DNA of 64,000 bases from Streptomyces sp. CoH27 (GCF_020181035.1 NZ_JAIQYY010000002.1:215828-279827), one strand, 5' to 3'; shown: positions 49,749-60,017, counted from the stretch's first letter. Notes: generated by a model not told the origin, from the letters alone. Numbers and translations are program-made.

Positions 49749-49937
49749 GGGTGGTACCACTTTCCTGGTGCGCCCGGACCTCGTGGGCCCAGGGGGCTTG
49801 CTTTCTTGGCCCGCACCCTCCTGGTGAGTCGCGGTACAGACCAAGCCAGCAGCTTCCCAGAAAGATCGCCGGATATGCGGTGGCCCATGTCACAGAGCGT
49901 TACTTCTCACACGATCCACCCGGTGATCACAGACTGT

Positions 49938-49976
49938 TCACCACGGGTTTCACACTTCTGGTGAGACAGCGATACT
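49938..49976 (+). promoter_or_regulatory. Candidate promoter with dyad for the MerR gene
   Basis: A dyad TCACCA (49938-49943) and TGGTGA (49959-49964) flanks a -35-like TTTCAC (49948-49953). A -10-like GATACT follows at 49971-49976, seven bases before ATG 49984. MerR-type regulators usually bind dyads inside their own promoters, so this may be an autoregulatory site on a nearly leaderless transcript. Confidence 0.4.
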
Positions 49977-49983
49977 GCTGCAC

Positions 49984-50703
49984 ATGACGACCGACGCGAC
50001 GAGCGATACCGGGGAGCAGACCCTCACGATCGACGAGCTGGCCGCCCGCGCGGGCGTCACGGTCCGCACCGTCCGCTTCTACGGCAGCAAGGGGCTGCTC
50101 CCGCCGCCGGAGATCGGTCCGCGCCGGGTGGGCCGGTACGGCACCGGGCATGTGGCGCGGCTGGCCCTCATCGAGGAGCTCCAGCAGCAGGGCATGACAC
50201 TGGCGGCGATCGAACGCTATCTGCGGCAGCTGCCGCCCGGCCTCAGCCCGCACGACCTCGCCATTCACCGCGCGGTCGTCGCCTCCTGGGCGCCGGACGC
50301 GGTGGACACCGTGTCCCGGCAGGAGCTGGAGCGGCGGGCCGGGCGGCCCCTGTCCGCCGAGGACGTGGAGCGGCTCGCCGCGATGAACGTCGTCATGGCG
50401 GCCGGCGACGACACCTTCCGGGTCGACTCCGGGCTGCTCCGGCTCGGGGTGCGGCTCCTCGACGTCCCGCTGTCGCAGGAGGCGATCCTCGCGGCGCGCA
50501 CCGTGCTCATCGAGCACTCGCGCGCCGCGGCCCGTGAACTGTCCCAGCTCTTCCGCGGCGAGGTGGCCGAGCGTGCCGCGCGGGACGTGAAGTCCCTGTC
50601 GGCGCACATGCACCCGCTGGTGGTACAGGCGCTGCTGACGACGTTCCAGCGGTCGCTGCGGGAAGAGCTGAGCGAGTGGGTCACCGGGTCAGGAACGGAC
50701 TGA
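49984..50703 (+). CDS. MerR-family transcriptional regulator
   Basis: A 239-residue regulator. The winged helix-turn-helix is at about residues 14-80 (LTIDELAARAGVTVRTVRFYGSKGLLPPPEIGPRRVGRYG, then HVARLALIEELQQQGMTLAAIERYL). No cysteine-rich metal loop is present; the C-terminal 150 residues are helical and longer than in metal-sensing MerR proteins, so an organic ligand is likely. It overlaps the converging FadB-like gene by 15 bp and may regulate the beta-oxidation operon, which is inference. Confidence 0.88.
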   Translation: MTTDATSDTGEQTLTIDELAARAGVTVRTVRFYGSKGLLPPPEIGPRRVGRYGTGHVARLALIEELQQQGMTLAAIERYLRQLPPGLSPHDLAIHRAVVASWAPDAVDTVSRQELERRAGRPLSAEDVERLAAMNVVMAAGDDTFRVDSGLLRLGVRLLDVPLSQEAILAARTVLIEHSRAAARELSQLFRGEVAERAARDVKSLSAHMHPLVVQALLTTFQRSLREELSEWVTGSGTD

Positions 50704-52872
50704 GTCGGCGAACGGCTCCCCCTTCTCCGCCTTTTCCACGAGCAGCGCGGGCGGGGTGAACCGCTCGCCGTAGGTCTCGGCGAGCTGCCGCGCGCGGGCC
50801 ACGAAGCCGGGCAGGCCCCCTTCGTAGCCGTTGATGTACTGGAGCACACCGCCGGTCCAGCCGGGGAAGCCGATGCCGAAGATCGAGCCGATGTTGGCGT
50901 CGGCGACCGAGGTCAGGACGCCCTCCTCCAGGAGGCGTACGGTGTCGAGCGCCTCGGCGAAGAGCATCCGCTCCTGCATGTCCCGGAACGGGATCTCGTA
51001 CCCCGGCTTCGTGAAGTGCTCGCGCAGGCCCGGCCAGAGCGCGGCGCGCTTGCCGTCCTCGGTGTAGTCGTAGAAGCCGGCGCCGCCGCTGCGGCCGGGG
51101 CGGCCGAACTCGTCCACCATGCGGTCGATGACCGCCTCCGCCGGGTGCGCCGTCCAGGTGCCGCCCGCCTCCTCGACCGCCCGCCTGGTCTCATTGCGGA
51201 TCTTGCGGGGGAGGGTGAGGGTCAGCTCGTCCATCAGGGAGAGCACCTTGGCCGGGTAGCCGGCCTGGGCGGCGGCCTGCTCCACGGAGGCCGGCTCGAT
51301 GCCCTCGCCGACCATGGCGACGCCCTCGTTGATGAAGTGGCCGATCACCCGGGAGGTGAAGAAGCCGCGCGAGTCGTTGACGACGATCGGCGTCTTGTTG
51401 ATCTGCCGGACCAGGTCGAAGGCCCGCGCGAGGGCCTCGTCGCCGGTGCGCTCGCCCTTGATGATCTCGACCAGCGGCATCTTGTCGACCGGTGAGAAGA
51501 AGTGCAGCCCGATGAAGTCGGCCTGGCGCTCCACGCCCTCGGCGAGGGTGGTGATGGGCAGGGTGGAGGTGTTGGAGCACAGCAGCGCGTCGGGCGCGAC
51601 GACGGACTCGATCTCCTGGAACACCTTGTGCTTGAGCGCGGTGTCCTCGAAGACGGCCTCGATCACCGCGTCGCAGCCGGCGAGGTCGGCCACCTCGGCG
51701 GTCGGGGTGATCCGGGCGAGCAGCGCGTCCGCCTTCTCCTGGCTGATACGGCCCTTGGCCACGGCCTTGGCGCACAGCTTCTCGGAGTAGCCCTTGCCCT
51801 TGGCGGCCGCCTCCGCGGAGACGTCCTTGAGGACGACGTCGATGCCCGCGCGGGCGCAGGAGTAGGCGATGCCGGCGCCCATCATGCCCGCGCCGAGGAC
51901 GGCGACCTTGCGAACCTGGCGGGGCTCGACGCCCTTCGGCCGGTTGGCGCCGGAGTTGACGGCCTGGAGGTCGAAGAAGAACGCCTGGATCATGTTCTTC
52001 GCGGTCTGGCCGGTGACCAGCTCGGTGAAATAGCGGGTCTCGATGGTGATCGCGGTGTCGAAGTCGACCTGGGACCCCTCGACGGCCGCGGCCATGATGT
52101 TGCGCGGGGCCGGGTAGGGCGCACCGTTGGTCTGCTTGCGCAGACTGGCCGGGAAGGCGGGCAGGTTGGCGGCGAACTTCGGGTTCGCCGGGGTGCCGCC
52201 CGGGATCTTGTAGCCGGGGACGTCCCAGGGCTGCTGCGACTCGGGGTGGGCGTCGATGAAGGCGCGGGCCTTGGCCAGCATCTCCTCCTCGGTGGCGGCC
52301 ACTTCGTGGACCAGGCCGTTGTCCAGGGCGCGGCGCGGGTTGTACTGGGTGCCCTGGAGCAGCACCTTCAGCAGGGCGTCCGTGATGCCCATCAGGCGCA
52401 CGGTGCGGGTGACACCGCCGCCCGCGGGCAGCAGGCCGAGGGTGACCTCGGGCAGGCCGATCTTGGAGCCGGGGGCGTCGAGGGCGATGCGGTGGTGCGA
52501 GGCGAGCGCGATCTCGTAACCGCCGCCGAGGGCCGCGCCGTTGATGGCGGCGACGACCGGCTTGCCGAGGGTCTCGATGCGGCGCAGGGCGTTCTTGATC
52601 TCGGTCGCGGTGTCGAAGACCTGCTGGGCGTCCCCGGGACCGGCCTTGATCATGTCCTTGAGGTCGCCGCCCGCGAAGAAGGTCTTCTTGGCGGAGGTGT
52701 AGATGATCCCGCGGATGGAGTCCTTCTCCGCCTCCGCGCGCGCGGCGATCGCCGTGATGGAGGCGCGGAACGCCTGGTTCATGGTGTTCGCGGACTGGTT
52801 CGGGTCATCCAGGACGAGGGTGACGACACCGGTGTCGTCCTGCTCCCAGCGGATGGTCGTGCTTTCGGTCAT
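50689..52872 (-). CDS. FadB/FadJ-type bifunctional enoyl-CoA hydratase / 3-hydroxyacyl-CoA dehydrogenase
   Basis: A 727-residue fatty-acid oxidation alpha subunit. Residues 1-200 are the crotonase domain (FFAGGDLKDM, NGAALGGGYEIALASHHRIA, GLPEVTLGLLPAGGG with the hydratase Glu pair). From about 325 comes the NAD-binding domain (VAVLGAGMMGAGIAYSCARAG, CSNTSTLPI), then the C-terminal 3HCDH domains (DSRGFFTSRVIGHFINEGVAMV, FGIGFPGWTGGVLQYINGYEG). It would carry out hydration and NAD-dependent oxidation of trans-enoyl-CoA. The thiolase gene is 41 bp upstream, completing the FadAB pair. Confidence 0.93.
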   Translation of the reverse strand: MTESTTIRWEQDDTGVVTLVLDDPNQSANTMNQAFRASITAIAARAEAEKDSIRGIIYTSAKKTFFAGGDLKDMIKAGPGDAQQVFDTATEIKNALRRIETLGKPVVAAINGAALGGGYEIALASHHRIALDAPGSKIGLPEVTLGLLPAGGGVTRTVRLMGITDALLKVLLQGTQYNPRRALDNGLVHEVAATEEEMLAKARAFIDAHPESQQPWDVPGYKIPGGTPANPKFAANLPAFPASLRKQTNGAPYPAPRNIMAAAVEGSQVDFDTAITIETRYFTELVTGQTAKNMIQAFFFDLQAVNSGANRPKGVEPRQVRKVAVLGAGMMGAGIAYSCARAGIDVVLKDVSAEAAAKGKGYSEKLCAKAVAKGRISQEKADALLARITPTAEVADLAGCDAVIEAVFEDTALKHKVFQEIESVVAPDALLCSNTSTLPITTLAEGVERQADFIGLHFFSPVDKMPLVEIIKGERTGDEALARAFDLVRQINKTPIVVNDSRGFFTSRVIGHFINEGVAMVGEGIEPASVEQAAAQAGYPAKVLSLMDELTLTLPRKIRNETRRAVEEAGGTWTAHPAEAVIDRMVDEFGRPGRSGGAGFYDYTEDGKRAALWPGLREHFTKPGYEIPFRDMQERMLFAEALDTVRLLEEGVLTSVADANIGSIFGIGFPGWTGGVLQYINGYEGGLPGFVARARQLAETYGERFTPPALLVEKAEKGEPFADSVRS

Positions 52873-52913
52873 TACAGTCGTCTCCGTTGAAGTCGCTTGG
52901 TTCCGCCGGGAGT

Positions 52914-54128
<1,215 letters not shown>

Positions 54129-54192
54129 TGGTGTGCCTTTCGGAAAGGGTGGGCCGAGCGGGGTCGGTCGCTGCCTGCGACCGGGTCGTCGT

Positions 54193-55329
54193 TCACGAGT
54201 CGTCGTTCACCGTCGTCGGTATTCCCCAGTCCCGCACCACAGCCTCGGTGTCCGCGCCGGGCAGGGCAGGGCCGGTACGGACGGCGGTGGGGGTCGCGGA
54301 GAAGCGGGGGGCGGGGGCGGGCTGCGTGATGCCGCCGTGGTCGGTGAAGGTGCCGCGGGCGGCGAGGTGGGGGTGGTGCGGGGCCTCGCGCAGGGACAGC
54401 ACGGGCGCCACGCACGCGTCGGTGCCCTCGAAGACGGCCGCCCACTCGTCACGGGTGCGGGCCTTGAAGCGGGCGGCGATCCGCTCGCGCAGCTCGCCCC
54501 AGCGGGTCCAGTCCTTGCGGGCGCCGGTCAGGTCCTCCAGGCCGAGCAGGAGCAGGAACTCCTCGTAGAACCGGCCTTCCAGGGCGCCTACGGCCATGTA
54601 CTGTCCGTCTGCGGTCTCGTAGGTGCCGTAGTAGGGGCAGCCGCCGTCGAGGAGGTTGGCGGCGCGCCGGTCCTGCCAGCCGCCGGCGGCGAGCATGCCG
54701 TGGATCATCGCGGACAGATGGGCGGTGCCGTCGACGATGGCGGCGTCGACGACCTGTCCGGTGCCGGTCGCGCGCGCGTGGTGCAGGGCGGCGAGGACGC
54801 CGACGACCAGGTAGAGGGAGCCGCCCGCGTAGTCCCCGAGGAGGTTGGCGGGGACGGCCGGGGGCTCGTCGGGGCGGCCGATCATGCCGAGGGTGCCGGT
54901 GAGCGCGATGTAGGCCACGTCGTGGCCCGCGCGCTGGGCGAGCGGGCCGTCCTGGCCCCAGCCGGTCATCCGGCCGTAGACCAGGCGGGGGTTGCGGGCG
55001 TGGCACTCCCCGGGGCCGACGCCGAGGCGCTCGGCGACGCCCGGGCGGTACCCCTCGATGAGGATGTCGGCCCGCTCGGCGAGGTCCAGCACGCGCGCGG
55101 GGCCGTCCGGGGTCTTCAGGTCGACCACGACCGAGCGCTTGTTGCGGTTCGTGACGTCGTACGCGGGGTCGATCGCGAGGCCGGGGCCGCCCGGCCGGTC
55201 CACCCGGACCACGTCCGCGCCCAGGTCGGCCAGGAGCATGGCGGCGAACGGGCCCGGCCCGATGCCGGCCAGCTCGACCACGCGCACACCGGAGAGCGGG
55301 CCCTGCCCCGGCTTCGCTGCCGTCGTCAT
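54193..55329 (-). CDS. CaiB/BaiF CoA-transferase family protein, alpha-methylacyl-CoA racemase-like
   Basis: A 378-residue family III CoA-enzyme. [38 protein letters not shown] binds Co[21 protein letters not shown] and [21 protein letters not shown] carry the His and Asp used by AMACR, and the segment [26 protein letters not shown] also matches racemases more than formyl-CoA transferases. It would epimerise 2-methyl-branched acyl-CoAs so that beta-oxidation can proceed, fitting the iso/anteiso or sterol-like acids met by Streptomyces. First gene of the fadAB operon; two operator-like palindromes lie upstream. Confidence 0.88.
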   Translation of the reverse strand: MTTAAKPGQGPLSGVRVVELAGIGPGPFAAMLLADLGADVVRVDRPGGPGLAIDPAYDVTNRNKRSVVVDLKTPDGPARVLDLAERADILIEGYRPGVAERLGVGPGECHARNPRLVYGRMTGWGQDGPLAQRAGHDVAYIALTGTLGMIGRPDEPPAVPANLLGDYAGGSLYLVVGVLAALHHARATGTGQVVDAAIVDGTAHLSAMIHGMLAAGGWQDRRAANLLDGGCPYYGTYETADGQYMAVGALEGRFYEEFLLLLGLEDLTGARKDWTRWGELRERIAARFKARTRDEWAAVFEGTDACVAPVLSLREAPHHPHLAARGTFTDHGGITQPAPAPRFSATPTAVRTGPALPGADTEAVVRDWGIPTTVNDDS

Positions 55330-55382
55330 GCTCCAGCCCCCAAGCGTGTGTGACACAACTGATGTAACACCCGTGATGCTAA

Positions 55383-55428
55383 GAACGCGTTCCATCTGAC
55401 ACAAGACCTGAACGAGCAAGCGCTTAGC
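55383..55428. promoter_or_regulatory. Two fatty-acid-regulator-type palindromes before the beta-oxidation operon
   Basis: GAACGCGTTC (55383-55392) is a perfect 10-bp palindrome; AAGCGCTT (55418-55425) is a perfect 8-bp palindrome within AGCAAGCGCTTAGC. The first resembles the AAC-N2-GTT core of KstR sites and the second nearly fits the AnCAAGnnCTTGnT pattern of KstR2. Both lie 54-100 bp upstream of the CoA-racemase start. The 55426-55605 remainder contains only the promoter of the next gene. Confidence 0.5.
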
Positions 55429-55605
55429 CAAGTGCCCGGCGCGTCGGGGATCACCCGAAGGGGTGAGAGGCGGGTGCGCCATGCGCCGGACCGGCCCGCT
55501 TCCGCCCCCGCTCGTCGCCGGAGTGCGGCCGGTCGTCGGAGCGCGCACTCCTCACGCTAGCCTCAGCCACCGACAACGGCGCGGGCCGCACGACCAAGGG
55601 GTGTC

Positions 55606-56784
55606 ATGAGCAGGCTAAAAAGGACGGACCGTCCCTACGACCTCGTGCTTTTCGGAGCCACCGGCTTCGTCGGCACCCTCACCGCGGAGTATCTCGCGGC
55701 GCACGCACCGGACGATCTGCGCTGGGCGATCGCCGGCCGCGACGAGCGGAAGCTGGAGCGGCTGCGCGAACGGCTGCCCGGCGGCGCGGACATCGGCGTG
55801 CTGCGGGCCGACGTGACCGAACCGGCCACGCTGCGCGCCCTCGCCGAGCACGCGCGCGTGGTGGCGACCACCGTCGGGCCGTACGTGCTGTACGGCGAGG
55901 AGCTGGTCGCCGCCTGCGCGGACACCGGCACCGACTACCTGGACCTGACCGGCGAGCCGGAGTTCGTGGACCTGATGTACGTCCGGCACGACACATGCGC
56001 GCGGGAGACGGGTGCGCGCCTGGTGCACGCCTGCGGATTCGACTCCGTACCGCACGACCTGGGCGTGTACTTCACGGGCCGGCAGCTGCCGGAGGGGGTG
56101 CCGCTGCGGGTGGACGGGTACGTGACCGCCGACGCGGCCTTCTCCGGCGGCACCCTGGCCTCGGCGCTGAACCAGTTCGCCCGCGGCCGGCAGATGCTGG
56201 CCGCCGCGCGGGACCGGGGACGGCACGAGCCGCGGCTGCCGGGACGCCGGGTCACGGCGCCGACGGGCGCGCCGCGCTTCGCCGGGGAGGTGGGCGCGTG
56301 GGCGCTGCCGCTGCCGACCATCGACCCGCAGATCGTGCGCCGTTCGGCGCGGGCGCTGGAGCGGTACGGGCCGGACTTCCGCTACCGGCACTACGCGGCG
56401 GTGCGGCATCTGCCGGTCGCCCTCGGCGGGGTCGCCGCCGTCGGCGCAGCAGTGGCCGCCGCCCAACTGCCGCCCGCGCGGCGCTGGTTGTCGGGGCGGC
56501 TGGAGCCGGGGGACGGGCCGAGCGCCGAGAAGCGGGCGCGGAGCCGGTTCGCGGTGCGGTTCGTCGGAGAGGGCGGCGGCCGGCGGGTGTGCACGGAGGT
56601 CGCGGGCGGCGACCCGGGCTACGACGAGACGGCGAAGATGTTCGCCGAGGCGGCCCTGTCCCTGGCCTTCGACGACCTGCCGGAGACGGCGGGGCAGGTC
56701 ACCACGGCGCAGGCGCTGGGCGACGCCCTGACCGGGCGGCTGCGCGCCGCGGGAATCACCTTCCGCGTCGCGGCCGGCGGGTGA
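55606..56784 (+). CDS. Saccharopine dehydrogenase-like / trans-acting enoyl reductase family protein
   Basis: A 392-residue protein with N-terminal Rossmann domain (LVLFGATGFVGTLTAEYLAAHAP) and the family's TTVGPYVLYGEELVAACADTGTDYLDLTGE. It is close to mycobacterial trans-acting enoyl reductases, which reduce an enoyl product for polyketide synthases, and more distant from true saccharopine dehydrogenases. A possible membrane-associated helix lies near 268-290 (VALGGVAAVGAAVAAAQL). ATG 55606 follows AAGGGG. No partner polyketide synthase is in this window. Confidence 0.85.
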   Translation: MSRLKRTDRPYDLVLFGATGFVGTLTAEYLAAHAPDDLRWAIAGRDERKLERLRERLPGGADIGVLRADVTEPATLRALAEHARVVATTVGPYVLYGEELVAACADTGTDYLDLTGEPEFVDLMYVRHDTCARETGARLVHACGFDSVPHDLGVYFTGRQLPEGVPLRVDGYVTADAAFSGGTLASALNQFARGRQMLAAARDRGRHEPRLPGRRVTAPTGAPRFAGEVGAWALPLPTIDPQIVRRSARALERYGPDFRYRHYAAVRHLPVALGGVAAVGAAVAAAQLPPARRWLSGRLEPGDGPSAEKRARSRFAVRFVGEGGGRRVCTEVAGGDPGYDETAKMFAEAALSLAFDDLPETAGQVTTAQALGDALTGRLRAAGITFRVAAGG

Positions 56785-56941
56785 CCGCCCGCTGCCCAGC
56801 CTCCCCGCCTCCCCTCCGGTTTGAGACTTTGCCGCGAGGAAGTGGCGCCTGGCAGCTGACCTGCACGGAAAACTCTCACTGGGTCTTTCAATGAAACGAT
56901 GGAAGTCTCAGTGTGCAGCACCGCAAGGAGGCGAGGAGAGC

Positions 56942-57133
56942 GTGAAGTTCGTGCTCGAAGTGACGGTGGACGAGGGCGCGTCGGCGCAGGACCGGGCGAG
57001 TGAGCTGGGCCGGATCCTGCGCTACTGGGGCGGCAATCTCCACCACTACGCCCTCGAACCGGGAGACGGCTCGGCCGTCTACGACTCGGCGTATCAGGAG
57101 GTCGGTGCCTGGCGTGTGGTCGCCGCCTCCTGA
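56942..57133 (+). CDS. Small conserved protein, 63 aa, function unknown
   Basis: GTG 56942 is preceded by GGAGG and GAGGAGAG, a very strong ribosome site. The acidic protein begins MKFVLEVTVDEGASAQDRASEL and ends with YQEVGAWRVVAAS. A single small alpha/beta domain is likely. No family is recognised. Its last 40 bp overlap the 3' end of the converging endonuclease V gene, so both C-termini share the same DNA. Confidence 0.7.
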   Translation: MKFVLEVTVDEGASAQDRASELGRILRYWGGNLHHYALEPGDGSAVYDSAYQEVGAWRVVAAS

Positions 57134-57804
57134 AGGGCCCGGCGGCACAGGGCGTCAGCCCGGCGGGTGGTCTCCGGCAGCCGGTAGCGCGGGGTCAGGG
57201 CGAGGGTGTGGGCCAGGGCGTTGTCCAGGCTCACCCGGTGGCCGACCGACACGAAGACCGGCTTGACGCCGTCCCGGGTGCGCAGGGCGCGTCCGACCTC
57301 CTCGGTTCCCGCGAGCAGCGGGGCGGAGGCGCCCCGCGCGGGGGCCGGTTCGTCGTACGTGAAGGTGAACGGGTTCTTGGCGACACCGAAGACCGGCAGC
57401 CCGGTAAGCACGCCCAGATGGCTGGCGAGCCCGAAGCGGCGCGGGTGGGCCAGGCCGTAGCCGTCGCACACGACCAGGCCGGGTGGGCACGGCAGCCGGT
57501 CCAGCGCGGCCCGGACGGTGGGGATCTCCCGGAAGGCGAGCAGCCCGGGCACGTACGGGAAGGACACCCGGCCCACGGCCGTCGCCTCGGCCACCACCTC
57601 CAGGGTGGCGGCGTCCAGCACGACGGCCGCCGCGGCGACGAGGTCGAGGCCGTCGTCGTAGGCGACGTCGACGCCGGTGACATGCCCCTGTCCCGGCGCC
57701 GGTCCGGGCTCGTCCAGCACCACCCGCCCGCGCAGCTCGTCCTGTACGGCGCGGGCCTCTTCCTCGGTCGCGGGCCAGCCCGCGGGTACGCCTACGGTCG
57801 TCAT
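57094..57804 (-). CDS. nfi: Endonuclease V (deoxyinosine 3' endonuclease)
   Basis: A 236-residue nuclease that nicks DNA 3' to deoxyinosine for repair of deaminated adenine. The metal-binding Asp is in VTGVDVAYDD (D46), then SFPYVPGLLAFREIP (wedge region with catalytic Glu) and VVCDGYGLAHPRRFGLASHLGV with the second Asp. VSVGHRVSLDNALAH is near the C-terminus. Start ATG 57804. Confidence 0.93.
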   Translation of the reverse strand: MTTVGVPAGWPATEEEARAVQDELRGRVVLDEPGPAPGQGHVTGVDVAYDDGLDLVAAAAVVLDAATLEVVAEATAVGRVSFPYVPGLLAFREIPTVRAALDRLPCPPGLVVCDGYGLAHPRRFGLASHLGVLTGLPVFGVAKNPFTFTYDEPAPARGASAPLLAGTEEVGRALRTRDGVKPVFVSVGHRVSLDNALAHTLALTPRYRLPETTRRADALCRRALQEAATTRQAPTS

Positions 57805-57864
57805 GGTGACCAGAACTGTACGGCCCGGGGTCCGTTGTCAGTGCCCGGGGGTAGCCTCATGATC

Positions 57865-58161
57865 ATGTTCGTACTGGAGCTGACCTACACCGCACCGCTG
57901 GACGCCGTCGACGCCCTGCTGCCCGACCATGTGGCCTGGCTGGAGGAGCAGTACGAGAAGGGCTTCTTCCTGGCCTCCGGGCGCAAGAACCCCCGGGACG
58001 GCGGGGTGATCCTGGCCGTCGCCGAGCACCGTGCCGCGATCGAGGAGATCGTCGCGCGCGACCCGTTCAGCACCGGCGGCGCGTGCACGTACCGCGTCAC
58101 GGAGTTCACAGCCACGAAGACGGCCCCCGAGCTGGACCGGCACCGCCAGACGCTGAGCTGA
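57865..58161 (+). CDS. YciI-family protein
   Basis: A 98-residue dimeric ferredoxin-like-fold protein. YVLELTYTAPLDAVDALLPDHVAWLEEQYEKG-type sequence with the conserved His of DHVAWL (about residue 24), FLASGRKNPRDGG and RDPFSTGG mark the YciI family. Relatives include lyases and YCII-fused enzymes; most are uncharacterised. TAGCCT (57852-57857) ends seven bases before ATG 57865, suggesting a leaderless mRNA; an ATG six bases earlier is in frame. Confidence 0.85.
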   Translation: MFVLELTYTAPLDAVDALLPDHVAWLEEQYEKGFFLASGRKNPRDGGVILAVAEHRAAIEEIVARDPFSTGGACTYRVTEFTATKTAPELDRHRQTLS

Positions 58162-58174
58162 GCCGGCCCCGCGC

Positions 58175-59284
58175 TCAGCGTTCCAGCCGGGCCACCCTGC
58201 CCTGTTCGCCGGCCGCCCAGCAGCTCAGGTCGGGCGTGCAGGCCACGGTGTCGTACGAGCCGGTGTCGACCGTCCGCCAGGTGCGGCCGCCGTCGGTCGT
58301 CAGGTCGGTGCCGGTGGGGCCGACGGCGAGGGCGGCGGTGCGGCTGTGCGGCAGCCAGGCGGCGCCGGAGCGGTAGGCGGGCGGGGGTGTGGCGGCAGGG
58401 GTCCAGGAGGTGCCGCCATCGGCGGTGACGGCGGCGGCCTGGGGCGAGGGCTGGTCGGAGCGGTAGTCACCGCCGACGGCAAGGCCGTGGGTGCGGTCGC
58501 GGAAGGCGAGCACGAACACGCCCTTGGCCGGGTCGCCGGCCGGGACGGGGGTGTCGGCCGCCGTCCAGGTCAGTCCGCGGTCGGCGGAGTGCAGCACGCG
58601 CGCGTGGGCACCGCCGCCGGTGGCCAGCCAGACGTCCCGCGGGCCCGAGGTGACCAGGCACTGGCCGCTCGCCGCGAAACCGGCCTCGCCGGCCAGGGCG
58701 GGCGGCATGCCCGCGGCGGGCAGCACCCGCCAGGAGCGGCCTCCGTCGCTGGTGGACAGCATGCGGAACCGCCCGTCCACGGGGTCGCTCACGGCGAGGC
58801 CGTGGCGGCGGTCGAAGAAGGCCAGGCAGTCGTAGAAGGCGTTCGGGTCGGTGTTGCGGAAGGACTCGGTCCAGCTCGCCCCGCCGTCGTCGGTGCGGTA
58901 GACGCGGGAGGCCTCACCCTCACCGATGGCCAGCACCACCGCACGCCGCGCGTCGAACGCCTCCACGTCCCGGAACTGAAGGTCGCCCGCTCCCGGCGGG
59001 GAGACGTTCCGCCAGCCGGCGCCGCCGTCCGTGGTGCGCAGCACGGTCCCCTCGGTGCCGGCCAGCCAGGCGGTGCGGCGGTCGACGGCCGCGAGACCCC
59101 GGAAGCGGACCTGCGGCGTCCCGGGGTCCTTCGCCGCCCAGTGCACTCCCCCACCGCCCGGTCCGCGAGGCCCGGCCTCGGCCGCCGGGACGGTCAGCGC
59201 GGCCAGCGCTGCCCCGCACGCCACCCCCGCCGCCACCAGCCGGCCCGTCCGTCCCTTGCGTCGCGTGCTCCCCAAGCGCTTCAT
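58175..59284 (-). CDS. Secreted Asp-box (BNR/YCF48-like) beta-propeller protein
   Basis: A 369-residue exported protein with a basic start, hydrophobic core and AEA-type cleavage site near residue 37. At least six Asp-box motifs (S/TxDGGxxW) occur: RTTDGGAGW, RTDDGGASW, STSDGGRSW, HSADRGLTW, TADGGTSW and TTDGGRTW, one per propeller blade. Such propellers are found in sialidases and in the photosystem factor YCF48. Sialidase catalytic residues (Arg triad with FRIP) are not seen, so binding is more likely than hydrolysis. TAGCTT ends eight bases before the ATG at 59284. Confidence 0.85.
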   Translation of the reverse strand: MKRLGSTRRKGRTGRLVAAGVACGAALAALTVPAAEAGPRGPGGGGVHWAAKDPGTPQVRFRGLAAVDRRTAWLAGTEGTVLRTTDGGAGWRNVSPPGAGDLQFRDVEAFDARRAVVLAIGEGEASRVYRTDDGGASWTESFRNTDPNAFYDCLAFFDRRHGLAVSDPVDGRFRMLSTSDGGRSWRVLPAAGMPPALAGEAGFAASGQCLVTSGPRDVWLATGGGAHARVLHSADRGLTWTAADTPVPAGDPAKGVFVLAFRDRTHGLAVGGDYRSDQPSPQAAAVTADGGTSWTPAATPPPAYRSGAAWLPHSRTAALAVGPTGTDLTTDGGRTWRTVDTGSYDTVACTPDLSCWAAGEQGRVARLER

Positions 59285-59422
59285 GGCGGGCGAAGCTAGC
59301 CCACCGAGCGGGCGCCGTCCAGGGGACCGACCGCCCGCCTGCGGGGCCAACTGCCCCTCGTCGCGGGGCGAACGGCCCGTCGTCGCGCGGCGGGCAGTGG
59401 GATTTCATCGTGCATGAACGCG

Positions 59423-59436
59423 GTGACCGAGGTCAC
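59423..59436. promoter_or_regulatory. Palindrome GTGACC-N2-GGTCAC upstream of ssgD-like gene
   Basis: Six-base arms GTGACC (59423-59428) and GGTCAC (59431-59436) lie 100 bp before the SsgA-like gene and about 140 bp from the divergent propeller gene. It is the only clear symmetric element in the 250-bp gap. Confidence 0.4.
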
Positions 59437-59535
59437 TCGTACTCGGTGTGCACGCCCGGGCCGGATCCGTCGTCTCTACCCGTGCCGGGTGCCGCACATC
59501 CGGCCGTAGTCCAGCCGTCACGAGGGAGCAAGGCG

Positions 59536-59952
59536 TTGTCCACCGTCATCGAGCAGCCCGTAGAGGCCCGTCTCGTCGCCGCCGCACCGCGCATGCCGAA
59601 CATTCCCGCCACGCTGCGCTACGACCGAAGCGACCCGTTCGCCGTCGTCATGACCTTCCCGGCCCCGGCCACCCTGGAAGGCGTCGAGGTGTGCTGGGCC
59701 TTCTCCCGCGAGCTGCTGATCGCCGGGCTGCAGGGGCCCGAGGGCCAGGGGGACGTCCGGGTGCGGCCGTACGGCTACGACCGCACGGTGCTGGAGTTCC
59801 ACGCCCCCGAGGGCACCGCCATCGTGCATGTGCGCTCGGGCGAGATCCGGCGCTTCCTGGCGGCGGCCGACGAGCTGGTGCCCGTCGGCCTGGAGCACCT
59901 CCAGTTCGACCTGGACCACGACCTGGCCGAGCTGATGCGGGACGCCTGCTGA
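59536..59952 (+). CDS. ssgD: SsgA-like sporulation/cell division protein (SsgD-like)
   Basis: A 138-residue SsgA-like protein (SALP), a family found only in sporulating actinomycetes. Family features: PATLRYDRSDPFAVVMTF, the VCWAFSRELLIAGLQGPEGQGDVRVRP block, and EFHAPEGTAIVHVRSGEIRRFLAAADELVP. SALPs control septum site, peptidoglycan remodelling and spore wall. The paralogue assignment to SsgD rests on my recollection of its genomic neighbourhood and is less sure than the family. It starts at TTG 59536 after GGGAGCAAGG. Confidence 0.88.
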   Translation: MSTVIEQPVEARLVAAAPRMPNIPATLRYDRSDPFAVVMTFPAPATLEGVEVCWAFSRELLIAGLQGPEGQGDVRVRPYGYDRTVLEFHAPEGTAIVHVRSGEIRRFLAAADELVPVGLEHLQFDLDHDLAELMRDAC

Positions 59953-59988
59953 CCGTCACGCCCCGCACCGAGGGGGCATTTAATCCCG

Positions 59989-60017
59989 TTGACAGCCGAC
60001 GGGCCCCCTCCTAGCGT
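59989..60017 (+). promoter_or_regulatory. Consensus housekeeping promoter for ABC-F leader
   Basis: TTGACA (59989-59994) and TAGCGT (60012-60017) are spaced by 17 bp. This is the best sigma-70-type promoter in the window. Transcription would begin near 60024. Confidence 0.8.

Noticed and set aside
56830..56941. Possible upstream start at ATG 56891 for the 63-residue protein
   Set aside because: The added 17 residues are unlike the rest and GTG 56942 has a far stronger ribosome site.
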